Source: Archaeoglobus sp. JdFR-24 (GTDB lineage: Archaea > Halobacteriota > Archaeoglobi > Archaeoglobales > Archaeoglobaceae). From it: 64,000 bases of DNA. Shown piece after piece: positions 18,561 to 27,840 of this stretch. The stretch is taken from contig MTML01000011.1 of the NCBI GenBank assembly GCA_002011215.1, positions 56,702-120,701 of the forward strand. The letters are read 5' to 3'. The notes under the pieces were generated by a model. It had not been told where the DNA came from, searched no databases, and saw nothing but the letters and a program-made list of their open reading frames with translations. The translations under genes and the position numbers were made by a program. Each line of letters starts with the position of its first letter. Position 1 is the stretch's first letter.

Positions 18561-19144
18561 TAACTCAAAAGGTAATAAAAAAATCCCGACACAAGCGGAA
18601 CGCTCAGATTGTCATTGATGTAAATTCCACTTATTTTCAGGGGTCTGCTTTCAACAAGAGTACCAGTAAGGCATGAAACCATTGCAATCACCATATCCAG
18701 CCTGTTAAACATAAAATTCGAAATTGAAAAGAGTACCAGCATCGAGAATGCAAACATTCCAGCTGATGAGGGGAGCTGTCTTTCAGAATTTTTGACATTT
18801 CTTAGATAACTTCTGATTATTCCCGAGACTCCATCCCCCACAGAACCAATAACGATACCTGTAATAGCCACTTCAGCTGGGAAAAATGCGGTCAAAATTA
18901 CTGCAGAAGTTCCAAAGTAAAGATGTGCTCCAATACCTCTTTTTTCATAATGTCTCAATATGTAGTTCGGGATGAAATTATATTTCCTTCTGAGAATCTC
19001 AACAGAGAGAGAAATAAGAGTGAGGAGTAAGACAATTAAAAGAGTTGTTTCTTTTCCTGTAACAAAGTAGAGAGGAACATACAAAACCCCAAGAAAATGT
19101 ACAGTTTTTCTTAAAAGTTCGTTTCTAATTTTCCTACCATCCAT
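18560..19144 (-). CDS. Dolichol/phytol kinase-like membrane protein
   Basis: This protein of 194 residues with about six hydrophobic segments belongs to the CTP-dependent polyprenol kinase group (SEC59/DGK1/VTE5-like). Motifs seen are LLRKTVHFLG near the N-terminus, GSVGDGVSG near the middle and a final DNLSVPL before the last helix. The acidic pair in these motifs is typical of the family. In archaea such proteins are thought to phosphorylate dolichol or related lipids, but the substrate here is inference. The ATG at 19144 is preferred over GTG 19159 because a gatatatt box lies 26 nt before it. It is immediately followed by a GC-rich dispersed element. Confidence 0.7.
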   Translation of the reverse strand: MDGRKIRNELLRKTVHFLGVLYVPLYFVTGKETTLLIVLLLTLISLSVEILRRKYNFIPNYILRHYEKRGIGAHLYFGTSAVILTAFFPAEVAITGIVIGSVGDGVSGIIRSYLRNVKNSERQLPSSAGMFAFSMLVLFSISNFMFNRLDMVIAMVSCLTGTLVESRPLKISGIYINDNLSVPLVSGFFYYLLS

Positions 19145-19204
19145 AATTTTACAATCCACAACAATATATCCCCAAGCTTTGATTTCCCTTCATAACCCCT
19201 CTAT

Positions 19205-19660
19205 CTACCTCTCACTCCTGAGTTTTTCAATCAATCGTAGTATTCTCTCAATCAGTGAAATAATTCTCTCAATTTCATCAGGTTCTTCTGTTTCAATCAG
19301 TAACTTGGAAAGATCCCCGATTTTCTCATTCAAAGCTTTTTCCAGAGTTACACTCGAGTTTTTTAAATGTTCAGGCTGCTTATGCCCCACTTTATGCCCC
19401 ACTTTATGCCCCAATCCTTCGAGTTCATGCTTTCTCTCAGAATCTACTTTTGATTTCATTGATTCTGATAATTCAAGTAGCTCTTTCTCTGGTTTATTAT
19501 TAATATCTTTTTCAAAAACTGCTATCCTGCCACATGATGGACAGAACATTTTTTTATCCACTTCAAAAATAGGTGTTTGACAATCAGGACAGTGATATGG
19601 AAGCATCTTTGCACCTTTATATAACAGCTTCACAGCTTCCGAAATTTTTTTATCCTCCAT
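19205..19660 (-). CDS. SSSCA1/p27-type zinc-ribbon protein
   Basis: This is a 151-residue protein. Its N-terminal 55 residues match the Sjogren syndrome/scleroderma autoantigen 1 zinc ribbon widely found in archaea: a helix with LLYKGAKML, then CPDC, and CPSC 18 residues after it. The remainder is a charged helical tail. Within the tail a 12-bp DNA unit is repeated (19381-19413), giving a GHKV repeat. The C-terminal 45 residues are leucine-rich with regular ERI/RLI spacing and could be a coiled coil. The function is unknown. It is divergent from the UPF0147 gene with only about 55 nt between start codons, so they share a control region. Confidence 0.75.
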   Translation of the reverse strand: MEDKKISEAVKLLYKGAKMLPYHCPDCQTPIFEVDKKMFCPSCGRIAVFEKDINNKPEKELLELSESMKSKVDSERKHELEGLGHKVGHKVGHKQPEHLKNSSVTLEKALNEKIGDLSKLLIETEEPDEIERIISLIERILRLIEKLRSER

Positions 19661-19715
19661 GTTATTAGCTTTGTGAAGCGGTATTAAAAACTTCAGTTCT
19701 GCAGGGGTGGTAGCT

Positions 19716-19976
19716 ATGACGAAGAAAGTACCTCAGGGTGTGTTAGATGTGCTTGACAGGATTATTCAGGACGATTCTGTTCCCAGGAATATCAGAAAGG
19801 CTGCAGGTGATATAAAAGAGAGTTTACTCCATGGTGAGGACTCCTTAGCTATTAGAGCCTCATCAGCAATTTCGATACTTGAGGATATAGCTTCGGATCC
19901 AAACCTTCCAATGCACGTAAGAACCCTGATATGGAATGTATCAAGTCAGCTTGAAAGAATATCAGTCGACGAGTAG
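19716..19976 (+). CDS. UPF0147 family protein
   Basis: This 86-residue, all-helical archaeal protein belongs to UPF0147 (function unknown). The sequence [19 protein letters not shown] and the later [14 protein letters not shown] are two similar repeat units with a conserved DxxxPxxxR pattern. The ATG at 19716 is preferred because GGGGTGG precedes it by 6 nt; GTG 19707 lies inside that site. It faces the SSSCA1-like gene head to head, which suggests joint expression. Confidence 0.82.
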   Translation: MTKKVPQGVLDVLDRIIQDDSVPRNIRKAAGDIKESLLHGEDSLAIRASSAISILEDIASDPNLPMHVRTLIWNVSSQLERISVDE

Positions 19977-20393
19977 TTTAATTGCTGAATTGCTAATTTA
20001 GTTAAATAAACAAACATAACCCTCTTTAAACAGTGGAAATAGACTTTTTAAACTCAATATTTCAAATATTTTTGATAGTACTTTCAGTTAACTTCAGTTA
20101 ACAGGCGTTGATATTCAGTTGATATTATTGTGCCATTATTATCCAACCCCATTATCCAGCTTATCTGTTACAATTTTCCTCTTTAAACATCAACCGAGTG
20201 ACATGGGGGGCTATACAGAGGTTTTATAGGAACTCGATTTTCATCAGCTTCGCTCAATCAAATTACCTCTTCGGGAAGTTCAGTAAGAAAATCTGAAGTT
20301 TTAGTAGAAAATCTGAAGTAACATTATATTATCGCTGTAACACTCCATAACTCAAACTTAAATAAGTTCCAGTTCTCATTACCCGAATACAAC
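19977..20393. other. Gap between UPF0147 gene and glyS
   Basis: No gene is supported in these 417 nt. Small tandem duplications are frequent: cttcagttaa twice at 20081-20100, gttgatatt twice near 20107-20127, and an imperfect 20-bp unit around 20282-20320 with aaaatctgaagt in both copies. Both flanking genes end here, so this is a convergent 3' region. Confidence 0.5.
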
Positions 20394-22094
20394 CTACTTG
20401 AATACAGTTCCATATTCAAGGAGGTCTCTCTCACTAACAAGCAATTCCTTCAGTATTCCAGTAACTTTCATTTCTTCGACTCTTATCTGTCTTGTTGTGT
20501 CTCTGTCTCTTATTGTTATGGTTGAGTCTTCGAAGGTCTGATGGTCAACAGTTATGCAGAAAGGAGTCCCGATCTCATCATATCTTCTATATCTTCTACC
20601 GATGCTACCAGAATCATCATATTCTGTAAAAACTCCCGCGTTTTTGAGAAGGTTTGTTATTTCCTTAGCTTTTTCAGTAAATGGCTCTTTGGAGAGTAGA
20701 GGTAAAACGGCAACCTGAACAGGAGCCATCCACCTTTTCAATCTGAGAACTTTTCTCTTCTCTCCATCAACAACATCGGTCTCAAAAGACTGCTCAAGAA
20801 TGGCATAGGCTATTCTGTCAAGCCCAAAAGATGGTTCAATCACGTGAGGAACCACTCTCTCACCATGAACAAGTTTCTCCTTCTCCTCAATCTCATAGTA
20901 CTCAGACTCGACTATAATTTTCTCTCCATCAATCTCGACGATGATCTTCCTGTCTTTGATTTCTCCTTTATAATTCTCAATTGCCTCGGCTATCTTCTTT
21001 GATTTATCTTTAAACTTAGGACCCAGTAAACTCATTTTTGGAATTAGCTCTCTCACCTTAGCTCTAACAGGCTCCTCAAACTGAACGAAAATACTTAAGT
21101 CCTCTTTGCTGTATTCTCTATGCTTTGTAAGATCGTAGTCCCCTCTATCAGCTATACCCACGACTTCAATCCATCCATAGGATGTAAGAGCCTCGGCATC
21201 CCAGCAATCTACTGCATAATGGGCCCTCTCATCATCCTTATGCTGTCTGAATCTCATTTTATCCTTTTTAAATCCAGCTTTTAGAAGAAATTCTGCGGTT
21301 TTTCCTATAAAATATGCCAATAGCTCATGAGCTATTATACCCTTCTCAACAGCCTCCCGTAGTGTAATATCGTGTTCAACATCGAACTTATCGACGAGCT
21401 TGATTGAGAAATCATGATACAAATTAAAGTTTGGATGTCTTTTATCCCTTGGATGTACAAAATATTCAAGTTCAGCCTGGTTGAATTCTCTTAATCTTAT
21501 AACTCCCTGTCTTGGGCTGATTTCATTCCTGTAAGCCCTGCCGATCTGACATACACCAAAGGGGAGTTTGTCCCTGAAATAATCGGCAAGTCTTTTAAAA
21601 TCAATGAATATGCCCTGAGCAGTCTCAGGTCTCAGATAAGCATCCTTTCCCTTTCCAGGGCCGATTTTGGTTGAGAACATTAAATTGAAATGTTCGGGAT
21701 CCTTAAAAGAACCTCCACACTCACATTTTACATCATAAGTTGAAAGGATCTCCTCTACAAACTCAATCGTCTCTTCGACTTCTATTCCAAGTTTTTCTTT
21801 GATATAGTGATCAGCTCTGTAAATCCTTCCACATTTTTTACACTCGATTGCAACGTCAGTAAATGAACTTGCATGGCCGGAGGCGATGAAAACGTCCTCA
21901 ATTCCAATAGTGGGAGTATCGATCTCGACTGCTCTTTCGTTGATTACAAAATATTCTCTCCATAATCTCTCAAGGTTTCTTCTCAAACCATTACCAAGTG
22001 GTCCGTAGTCAACAAACCCGGCCATTCCACCGTAAATTTCGAATGACTGCCACAGAAAGCCCCTCCTTACGAGCATCTCTGTTATATCGCTCAT
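20394..22094 (-). CDS. glyS: Glycyl-tRNA synthetase, class II
   Basis: This 566-residue enzyme charges tRNA-Gly. It is the homodimeric archaeal/eukaryotic form. Near the N-terminus are RRGFLWQSFEIYGG and FVDYGPLG. Motif 2 reads GRAYRNEISPRQG, and motif 3 is in PSFGLDRIAYAIL. A CxxC pair (ECKKCG) and a second pair (KCECGG) form a probable zinc site in the insertion domain. The C-terminal anticodon-binding domain includes WMAPVQVAVLPL and IGRRYRRYDEIGTPFC. The ATG at 22094 has a GGTGATAT site just upstream. It is a single gene with long gaps on both sides. Confidence 0.96.
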   Translation of the reverse strand: MSDITEMLVRRGFLWQSFEIYGGMAGFVDYGPLGNGLRRNLERLWREYFVINERAVEIDTPTIGIEDVFIASGHASSFTDVAIECKKCGRIYRADHYIKEKLGIEVEETIEFVEEILSTYDVKCECGGSFKDPEHFNLMFSTKIGPGKGKDAYLRPETAQGIFIDFKRLADYFRDKLPFGVCQIGRAYRNEISPRQGVIRLREFNQAELEYFVHPRDKRHPNFNLYHDFSIKLVDKFDVEHDITLREAVEKGIIAHELLAYFIGKTAEFLLKAGFKKDKMRFRQHKDDERAHYAVDCWDAEALTSYGWIEVVGIADRGDYDLTKHREYSKEDLSIFVQFEEPVRAKVRELIPKMSLLGPKFKDKSKKIAEAIENYKGEIKDRKIIVEIDGEKIIVESEYYEIEEKEKLVHGERVVPHVIEPSFGLDRIAYAILEQSFETDVVDGEKRKVLRLKRWMAPVQVAVLPLLSKEPFTEKAKEITNLLKNAGVFTEYDDSGSIGRRYRRYDEIGTPFCITVDHQTFEDSTITIRDRDTTRQIRVEEMKVTGILKELLVSERDLLEYGTVFK

Positions 22095-22885
22095 TATATC
22101 ACCGCCGTAAATTTATGGTGTTATTTATTGTTAAGCTGATATTTTTTAATGATTTTATGAGCTTCCGTTAAAGCTGAGCATTATTAAAACTTTTTCCAAT
22201 TAAGTCATATCAAAGATAATGGATTCTCGGTCTCTTTCCAGAACCTTATAAAGTCCTATAATCTCGTTTTGATTTATAAATGGAATGATATAAACCTAAA
22301 TATGACTGATTAGAGCACATTTTTCTAAGAATAAATCGAAATTGGGATTTCTTATCTCTTTTCTCTCTCAACTATATTTCCGGATCGTGATTTCAGACTT
22401 CCACAGGAAACAAGGGGGGTGGGGTCAGGTGAGTTGAAATCGCTGGTAAAATTAAACTGGACTCTTATGTGTTTTCTCAGTTACATTGCCAACAACAATT
22501 CTTCAGTCAGATTTTTAGTTTGTTTTCAGAAAATACCCGAGTTCGTAACTTATCTCTTCCCTTTCCTTCTCAGCTCCGTTTACATCCATCTCATCAGTAA
22601 TCTCATCAGTACATATCACTTCTAAACCAACCAGATCTACCCTCATAATCCTATCCGTCTGTTAGAATGCAGTCAATTTCGGATATATAGCCCGGATCTT
22701 TAATGTTATGGAGATTGAACCCTCTATTCCATATGGGAAGGTTATTATGGGAGAGTTATTTATCCTGCAGGAACTTCTCTTTCAGATTTGAATTTAGATC
22801 TATAATCGTGTAGAGATTAAAAAAATTAAAGTATCAAAAGCTGGTGTCTCTAGTTGTGGAGAATCTCTGATGATGGGGTGTTAAA
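22095..22885. other. Long gap (791 nt) between divergent glyS and DUF2284 gene
   Basis: No convincing gene is seen. Contents are the glyS promoter at the left, a GC-rich 29-bp dispersed element at 22397-22425, and a duplicated actgatgaga motif near 22590-22615. There is also a possible short minus-strand frame at 22515-22646 (43 codons, starting MRVDLVGLEVIC, weak ribosome-binding site). The GGGGTG site of the next gene is at 22875-22880. The short frame is too weak to call as a gene. Confidence 0.45.
22397..22425. repeat. Dispersed GC-rich 29-bp element, copy 2
   Basis: This reads acttccacagg then gaaacaaggggggtggggt on the plus strand. It matches the inverted copy at 18532-18560 in 26 of 29 positions. 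It lies alone in a long gap and is followed by a GGTGAG that is not linked to a convincing gene. Confidence 0.75.
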
Positions 22886-23428
22886 GTGAGTAATGTGAGG
22901 CCATGTAATATTGAAATTGAAGCTAATGACGAAATAAAGGATTTAAAGAACTTGATTGAAGACATCGTTAAAGTGCAGATAGATGATTTTGTTGTTACTT
23001 TCTTGGATCCACGAAAAATACAGCCGGACATCAGAGCGAGATGGAAATGTATGTTTGGTTGTGACTATTATGGAAAGAGAAAATCATGTCCACCATTTGT
23101 TCCCGATATAATCGAGGTAGAGAAGTTTTTGAGTAGTTACAGGATTGCAGCAGCAGTGAAACTCAGTTACTCACCTGACAGTTATATGGAGACAAAGGTA
23201 CAGACTCAAAAACTCCTTTTAGAGCTTGAAAGAAAGCTTATTGGCAGATATCCGTTCGTTCTCACACTTTTTCCTGGTGGATGCGATTTGTGTGAGGAAT
23301 GCGATGAAAGTTCACTTTCCAGATGCAAGGATGCAAGACCGACAGTCTCTTCGATGGGCATAAACATATCAGATTTGGGTGTTAAGATTGGAGATGGTTT
23401 TTTGGTCAGCATCATTTTGATTGATTAA
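22886..23428 (+). CDS. DUF2284 predicted metal-binding protein
   Basis: This is a 180-residue protein of the DUF2284 group. Cysteines occur in the family pattern: CMFGCDYYGKRKSCPP near residues 53-68 and CDLCEECD with RCKD near residues 132-148. These probably hold an iron-sulfur cluster or other metal. The N-terminal 50 residues are predicted to be a small alpha/beta element. The start is GTG 22886, supported by GGGGTG 5 nt upstream. The function is not known for the family. The membrane protein that follows 99 nt later is on the same strand, but a shared operon is uncertain. Confidence 0.78.
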   Translation: MSNVRPCNIEIEANDEIKDLKNLIEDIVKVQIDDFVVTFLDPRKIQPDIRARWKCMFGCDYYGKRKSCPPFVPDIIEVEKFLSSYRIAAAVKLSYSPDSYMETKVQTQKLLLELERKLIGRYPFVLTLFPGGCDLCEECDESSLSRCKDARPTVSSMGINISDLGVKIGDGFLVSIILID

Positions 23429-23526
23429 AATCGTCCTGAATTGAGCTAACTGGGCTTATTGAGTACTGGCTCTATTGATCGGCTCAACTTCTTGACTTTA
23501 GAAAAGATTTTAAATTTAAGGAAAAA

Positions 23527-23940
23527 ATGAAGAATATGAGGCCCCTTCTTGAAAGTGAAGTATCCAGAAAGTTCTATACAAACGTGCTTCTTTCACTTAT
23601 CTCAGGTCTTATTATATTTTTCTGGGCTAATGGACTTTATGGAATGTTATCAACTTTCCAGGTATATTTCAAGCTCTCTTATGCTCTCATTGGTTTTACA
23701 ATTTTTTTCATATTTTTCACAGTTCTGCTTGAACACAGAGGTGTAAAAATGCCCTATCTTCTTGGAGGAGGAGCCCTTCTATCATCACTTGTGACCTTTA
23801 TTGGGATATGTGTAGTTAATGGAGTTTTCCTGGTAAAAGACAACGTTCCACCACTGGATACACTTCTTATAATGCTCTCGTTGAGCATTCTGGCTGGTTT
23901 TATCTTCATTAAGGTTTTATCGGCAAGAGAGGAGTACTGA
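23527..23940 (+). CDS. Four-helix membrane protein of unknown function
   Basis: This 137-residue protein has four clear hydrophobic segments (about residues 18-38, 48-68, 76-98 and 106-128). A short charged N-terminus (MKNMRPLLESEVSRKF) probably stays in the cytoplasm. No motif identifies a family. The start is an ATG in AT-rich sequence, and a TATA-like tttaaattta at about 23510-23520 is too near for a leaderless start, so the promoter is unclear. The final codons (GAG TAC TGA) are included in a 19-bp imperfect tandem duplication. Confidence 0.65.
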   Translation: MKNMRPLLESEVSRKFYTNVLLSLISGLIIFFWANGLYGMLSTFQVYFKLSYALIGFTIFFIFFTVLLEHRGVKMPYLLGGGALLSSLVTFIGICVVNGVFLVKDNVPPLDTLLIMLSLSILAGFIFIKVLSAREEY

Positions 23941-23969
23941 ATAGAAAATAGAGTACTGAAATAAGAATA
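23932..23969. repeat. 19-bp imperfect duplication over a stop codon
   Basis: GAGTACTGAATAGAAAATA (23932-23950) is followed by GAGTACTGAAATAAGAATA (23951-23969). The first copy holds the last two codons and stop of the membrane-protein gene. Confidence 0.8.
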
Positions 23970-24024
23970 TATTTGGTATTTGCATTTGAATTTGAAGATG
24001 CTTTATGTTAGCTCGAAATTTAGA

Positions 24025-24072
24025 TTGGAATAGGTTGGAATAGGTTGGAATAGGTTGGAATAGGTTGGAATA
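24025..24072. repeat. 10-bp unit, nearly five copies
   Basis: TTGGAATAGG is repeated four times without mismatch from 24025 and then once in part (TTGGAATA). The copies are perfect, which suggests recent expansion. Confidence 0.95.
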
Positions 24073-24108
24073 TACAATGATAGAGATGTATAATGCTATG
24101 GGGAACTC

Positions 24109-24146
24109 AGGAACTGATGGAACTGATAGGAACTGATGGAACTGAT
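24109..24146. repeat. 19-bp perfect tandem duplication
   Basis: AGGAACTGATGGAACTGAT occurs at 24109-24127 and 24128-24146. The unit itself contains a shorter GGAACTGAT repeat, so expansion happened in at least two steps. Confidence 0.93.
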
Positions 24147-24336
24147 AATGCCCCCATAAAACAGGAACTGATAGCAGATGAAGCTCTATTATGTATAATC
24201 TCCATAGAGGTTACCAGGGAAGGGGATATTAATGTCATGAAAACCTCCAACTCTCCAACTCTCAGCACATTTAAAATCCCATCAAGTGCCTGTCATGACA
24301 ATAGCTTTTTTATCTCTGAGTTAAAAACAACCCCTT

Positions 24337-25008
24337 ATGAGAATTGGAATTATATCGGATATTCATTCAAATCTCATCGCACTTGAAAAGGTGCTGGAAA
24401 AGCTGGAAAACTGCGACATGATTGTATGCGCAGGTGATGTTGTTGGGTACTATCCTTATTTCAATGAGGTTGTAGAATTGCTAAGAAAGGAAAGGATAGA
24501 TTCTGTAATGGGAAACCATGATTATGCTGTGGTTAATGGGAATTTTTCAGGAATGAACACGTATGCCAGAATTAGTGGGACATATACAAGAAATAAGCTG
24601 AAAGAAGAAAACATGGAGTGGATATCCAATCTTCCACTAAAAATGGAATTTGAGAAATTTAATCTTTATCATGGAACCCCTTCTGATACAAATGATGCTT
24701 TTATGGTCTACATATTTCCAACTTTCCCGCTTATAGGTAAAATCCTGGAAGTAGAAGGAAAAAATGTGGTAGTTGGGCACACACATGTTCAGTTTATGAA
24801 AGATCACGGGGATAAATTCCTCCTCAACCCTGGAAGCGTCGGTCAGCCAAGAGATGGAGATTCAAGAGCAGCCTACGCTATTTTAGATGTGGAGAAAGAT
24901 AAATTCGAACTTGGAAGGGTTGAATATAATGTGCATGAGGTTTACGAGGGTGTAATAAAAGCTGGGCTTCCGGTTGCCCTCGGTCTGAGACTGTTTGAGG
25001 GCAGATGA
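24337..25008 (+). CDS. Metallophosphoesterase, YfcE/MJ0936-like
   Basis: This 223-residue calcineurin-like phosphoesterase has all five metal-site motifs in order: SDIHSN (residue 7), GDVVGYY (near 33), GNHD (near 60), YHGTP (near 109) and GHTH (near 148). A GSVGQPRDG segment follows. Archaeal relatives act on phosphodiesters or nucleotides in vitro; the cellular substrate is not known. A TATA-like ttttttat box about 28 nt upstream of the ATG fits leaderless initiation. The gene stands alone between a repeat-rich gap and the opposite-strand UPF0179 gene. Confidence 0.85.
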   Translation: MRIGIISDIHSNLIALEKVLEKLENCDMIVCAGDVVGYYPYFNEVVELLRKERIDSVMGNHDYAVVNGNFSGMNTYARISGTYTRNKLKEENMEWISNLPLKMEFEKFNLYHGTPSDTNDAFMVYIFPTFPLIGKILEVEGKNVVVGHTHVQFMKDHGDKFLLNPGSVGQPRDGDSRAAYAILDVEKDKFELGRVEYNVHEVYEGVIKAGLPVALGLRLFEGR

Positions 25009-25125
25009 ACTTGTGCTTGCGATGTTTTGTGTTTATGAGCGGTATTAAGTTTGAGCAAGTCAATTGCACAGCAATCTCAAAGCATTTGAAATTAAAAAAT
25101 AAATACCTCAGTTAAACCATTGAGT

Positions 25126-25593
25126 TCAATCAGACTCTTCATCCACCCTGACGAGCTCGACAACCTTAACTGAGTATCCTTTTTCGCATATTCCAGGAGA
25201 ATCTCCTATAACTTTCTCAACAATAACCACGTCTCCATTTTTCAGCTCAACAGGATGACATAAGTTGTACATTGTGCAATCAAGAAGCTGACAGTTCTTT
25301 CCATCGAATTTGATTTTGGCTCCAGCAACCGCCTTTCTTGAGTCAAGGAGTGCGAGAATTGGGAGTTCGACAACCTCAACAGCCACAACACCCCCATCAT
25401 GCAGGGCACACTCCTGAACTGTTCCATCTCTGAGCCCCACTATCTTGTACTTAGCACTCTCCCTCAAACGGAGACATGTTCTTTTTACTTTGCAATTTTC
25501 ACATTCTGATTTACCACCTAAAAACGTGAACTCAACGCCTATTTTAGCCCAATCCTTTCCACATAATGTAATGAGTTTATTTACTTCATCCAT
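25126..25593 (-). CDS. UPF0179 family cysteine-rich protein
   Basis: This 155-residue archaeal protein belongs to UPF0179. Six or more conserved cysteines appear in pairs: CENCKVKRTC near residues 31-40, EC near 61, and CQLLDCTMYNLC near 101-112. These suggest a metal or iron-sulfur site. The protein is otherwise beta-rich. The start at ATG 25593 is selected because GAGGTGATGATC lies just before it with good spacing, whereas the upstream ATG codons overlap that site. It is divergent from the aIF2-gamma gene. The function is unknown. Confidence 0.8.
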   Translation of the reverse strand: MDEVNKLITLCGKDWAKIGVEFTFLGGKSECENCKVKRTCLRLRESAKYKIVGLRDGTVQECALHDGGVVAVEVVELPILALLDSRKAVAGAKIKFDGKNCQLLDCTMYNLCHPVELKNGDVVIVEKVIGDSPGICEKGYSVKVVELVRVDEESD

Positions 25594-25905
25594 GATCATC
25601 ACCTCTGATTCCATATAATTTCGGTAAAGGTTCCACCTATTTAAGTTTATGGAATGTTGAAAGATGTACTGCCTGTTGAGAGAAATTTTTAATTTTTATC
25701 TGTTCTTTTAGATACCTTTTAATGGTATTTTAATTGACATAGTTGTATTTTAATTAGCATTTTTGGTTTTCACTCAAAATATCAAATTGGCTCCCAGCTC
25801 CATCCACTGGCATCCTGTCCCCCACAAACATATTTTGAATTCTATGGTCGAAAGTCCGGAGATATCTGAAAGTTTTAAATACATCGCAGAATGGTGTTAT
25901 TCATC
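25594..25905. promoter_or_regulatory. Divergent promoters, UPF0179 and aIF2-gamma
   Basis: This is a 312-nt AT-rich gap. A tttaaata box at 25873-25880 lies about 28 nt before the ATG at 25906 and is a good aIF2-gamma promoter. On the other strand acttaaatag at about 25639-25648 may serve the UPF0179 gene. Two imperfect copies of gtattttaattgacat are present at about 25723-25760. No gene is seen. Confidence 0.5.
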
Positions 25906-27141
25906 ATGAGTCCTAAAAAAGAAGAGGTTCCGTTACCTGAGGTTAATATTGGAATGGTCGGTCATGTTGATCATGGTAAAACAACTCTGGTCGCAGCCTT
26001 GAGTGGAGTCTGGACCGATCGCCACAGTGAAGAGCTGAAAAGAGGAATATCCATCAGACTTGGATATGCAGACACAACATTTCGTATGTGTCCGAAATGC
26101 GAACCCCCCGCAGCATTTACTGTTGAAAAAAAATGTCCCGTTCACAAAGTGAAAACAAAAATTCTTAGAACAGTCTCTTTTGTCGACAGTCCAGGGCATG
26201 AAACTCTGATGGCAACCATGCTATCAGGAGCAGCTCTGATGGATGGAGCAGTTCTGGTTATTGCTGCAAATGAAAAATGCCCAAGACCACAAACAAAGGA
26301 ACACCTGATGGCCCTCGACATAATCGGGGTGGATAAGATTGTAATAGCTCAGAATAAAATTGAGATCGTTTCAAAAGAGAGGGTTATAGAGAATTACAGA
26401 GAAATCAAGGAATTTGTAAAGGGAACGGTTGCAGAAGATGCCCCAATAATCCCAATTTCAGCTCAGCAGAAGGTCAATCTGGATGTATTGATTGAAGCGA
26501 TTGAAGAAACAATTCCCACCCCCGAGAGAGATTTACAATCATCCCCTCTTATGTTCATTGCAAGAAGTTTTGACGTTAACAAACCCGGTTCTCCCCCTCA
26601 GAGTTTGATTGGTGGAGTTGTTGGCGGAAGTCTGTTGAGAGGAAAAATAAAGGTTGGACATGAAATTGAAATAAGACCCGGATTGAGAGATGCACGGGGT
26701 AGTTGGGAACCGCTCACGTCTGAAGTTGTTGGTATAATGGCGTCTGGAAAGAGTGTTGATGAGGCAACTCCTGGTGGACTGGTGGGAGTATCAACCAAAC
26801 TGGATCCATACCTTACAAAAAGTGATACACTTGCAGGAAACATTCTTGGCTATCCGGGAGACCTTCCAGACACGCTTACTGAGTTTACAATGGACGTCCG
26901 ATTGCTTGAAAGGGTTGTTGGAACGGAAGAGGAGCTGCATGTGGAAAAAATAAAGATGAACGAACCTCTTATGCTCAGTGTCGGTACGGCAACAACTCTC
27001 GGCGTGGTAACCTCAGCAAGAGACAGTATTGTAGATGTAAAGTTGAAAAGACCAGTTTGTGCTGAATCTGGCTGGAATGTTGCTGTTAGCAGAAGAGTTG
27101 GAAGCAGATGGAGACTAATCGGTGCTGGAACAATCAAATAG
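25906..27141 (+). CDS. Translation initiation factor aIF2 subunit gamma
   Basis: This 411-residue GTPase brings initiator tRNA to the small ribosomal subunit as part of the aIF2 heterotrimer. G1 is GHVDHGKTT and G3 is VDSPGHE. AQNKIE stands in place of NKxD, as usual for this family, and SAQQ is G5. A zinc-binding knuckle is formed by CPKC and CPVHK cysteines near residues 60-80. Two beta-barrel domains follow. The ATG at 25906 is chosen since its TATA box is 28 nt away; the upstream ATG at 25891 would lie only 14 nt from the box. It is followed by a PIN protein, an order frequent in Euryarchaeota. Confidence 0.96.
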   Translation: MSPKKEEVPLPEVNIGMVGHVDHGKTTLVAALSGVWTDRHSEELKRGISIRLGYADTTFRMCPKCEPPAAFTVEKKCPVHKVKTKILRTVSFVDSPGHETLMATMLSGAALMDGAVLVIAANEKCPRPQTKEHLMALDIIGVDKIVIAQNKIEIVSKERVIENYREIKEFVKGTVAEDAPIIPISAQQKVNLDVLIEAIEETIPTPERDLQSSPLMFIARSFDVNKPGSPPQSLIGGVVGGSLLRGKIKVGHEIEIRPGLRDARGSWEPLTSEVVGIMASGKSVDEATPGGLVGVSTKLDPYLTKSDTLAGNILGYPGDLPDTLTEFTMDVRLLERVVGTEEELHVEKIKMNEPLMLSVGTATTLGVVTSARDSIVDVKLKRPVCAESGWNVAVSRRVGSRWRLIGAGTIK

Positions 27142-27237
27142 AACTGTTGAACAGAATAATCAGCAATCTAACCGGACAATCAAGGACAATCAATTGATGG
27201 GGTGTATTGCTTTCCAAAAATTTCAGGGTGTCGGGGT

Positions 27238-27612
27238 TTGAAGGGAAGAGTTTGCGTTGACACTAACGTTCTGATTTATTCATTCAAGAACAGACTCGAT
27301 CTTATAAAACATCTCGAAGAAAAAGGATTTATGGAATTTTTTGTACCTGAAAACATATATCTGGAGCTAAAAAAATTAAGTAAAATTCTTAAGGGGGCAG
27401 ACAAAATATCCGCAAGACTGGCTCTCTTACTTATTGAAAAAAGGTTCAGAATTGTTCGTACGAATTCGAAAAAGGCTGACGATTCATTGATTGAACTCTG
27501 CTTAGATTATGATTGTGTGCTGATAACCAATGACCGGGTTTTGATAAAAAGGGCAAGGGAAAGGGGGATTCAGGTAGGTTTTTTGAGGGGACGGAGGAGG
27601 ATAGAGCTATAG
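27238..27612 (+). CDS. FCF1/Nob1-like PIN-domain protein
   Basis: This PIN-domain protein has about 125 residues. Conserved acidic residues appear in VDTNVLIYSF (first D), PENIYLELKKL (E), DDSLIELC (D) and LITNDRVLIKRA (D), completing the metal site of PIN nucleases. It is of the FCF1-like type that accompanies aIF2-gamma in many euryarchaea and is thought to act in RNA processing, rather than a VapC toxin, because no antitoxin gene is adjacent. The TTG at 27238 is my choice of start because the domain begins directly after it and GGGTG lies upstream; a GTG at 27202 would add 12 residues. The last ten residues are arginine-rich. Confidence 0.8.
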   Translation: MKGRVCVDTNVLIYSFKNRLDLIKHLEEKGFMEFFVPENIYLELKKLSKILKGADKISARLALLLIEKRFRIVRTNSKKADDSLIELCLDYDCVLITNDRVLIKRARERGIQVGFLRGRRRIEL

Positions 27613-27840
27613 ATTTATGTAGGCATCAAATACAGAATGTTGAGGGCTTTGGCATCATCTCTGTGATCTCCGGGAGTCATGAACTGAAATACTGAAACTA
27701 CATCGGACTCAAATACCATAAACTTCATAAACCCTCGGTATAACCAGAATTGAAAGTATCACCACGGATAGTAGTGATGTTATCACCATGAATAGCAGAG
27801 GTGTGGTGGATAATCTCGGAAACAGTCCGTTAAAATCAAA

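Larger units (their letters stand above)
23941..24336. other. Repeat-rich gap before the phosphoesterase gene
   Basis: These 396 nt carry three separate tandem repeats: the 19-bp duplication at the left edge, a 10-bp unit at 24025-24072 and a 19-bp unit at 24109-24146. An open stretch near 24150-24300 could be a decayed frame (KQELIADEALLCIISIEVT), but no start signal supports it. A ttttttat box at about 24305-24312 serves the next gene. Confidence 0.5.

Noticed and set aside
22419..22625. 68-codon plus-strand frame in the glyS gap
   Set aside because: Codon choice and composition look random, the start is TTG after a G-rich repeat element, and no motif is seen.
27202..27612. VapC toxin next to aIF2-gamma
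   Set aside because: No antitoxin gene is adjacent, and the position next to aIF2-gamma matches the FCF1/Nob1-like PIN protein of euryarchaea.
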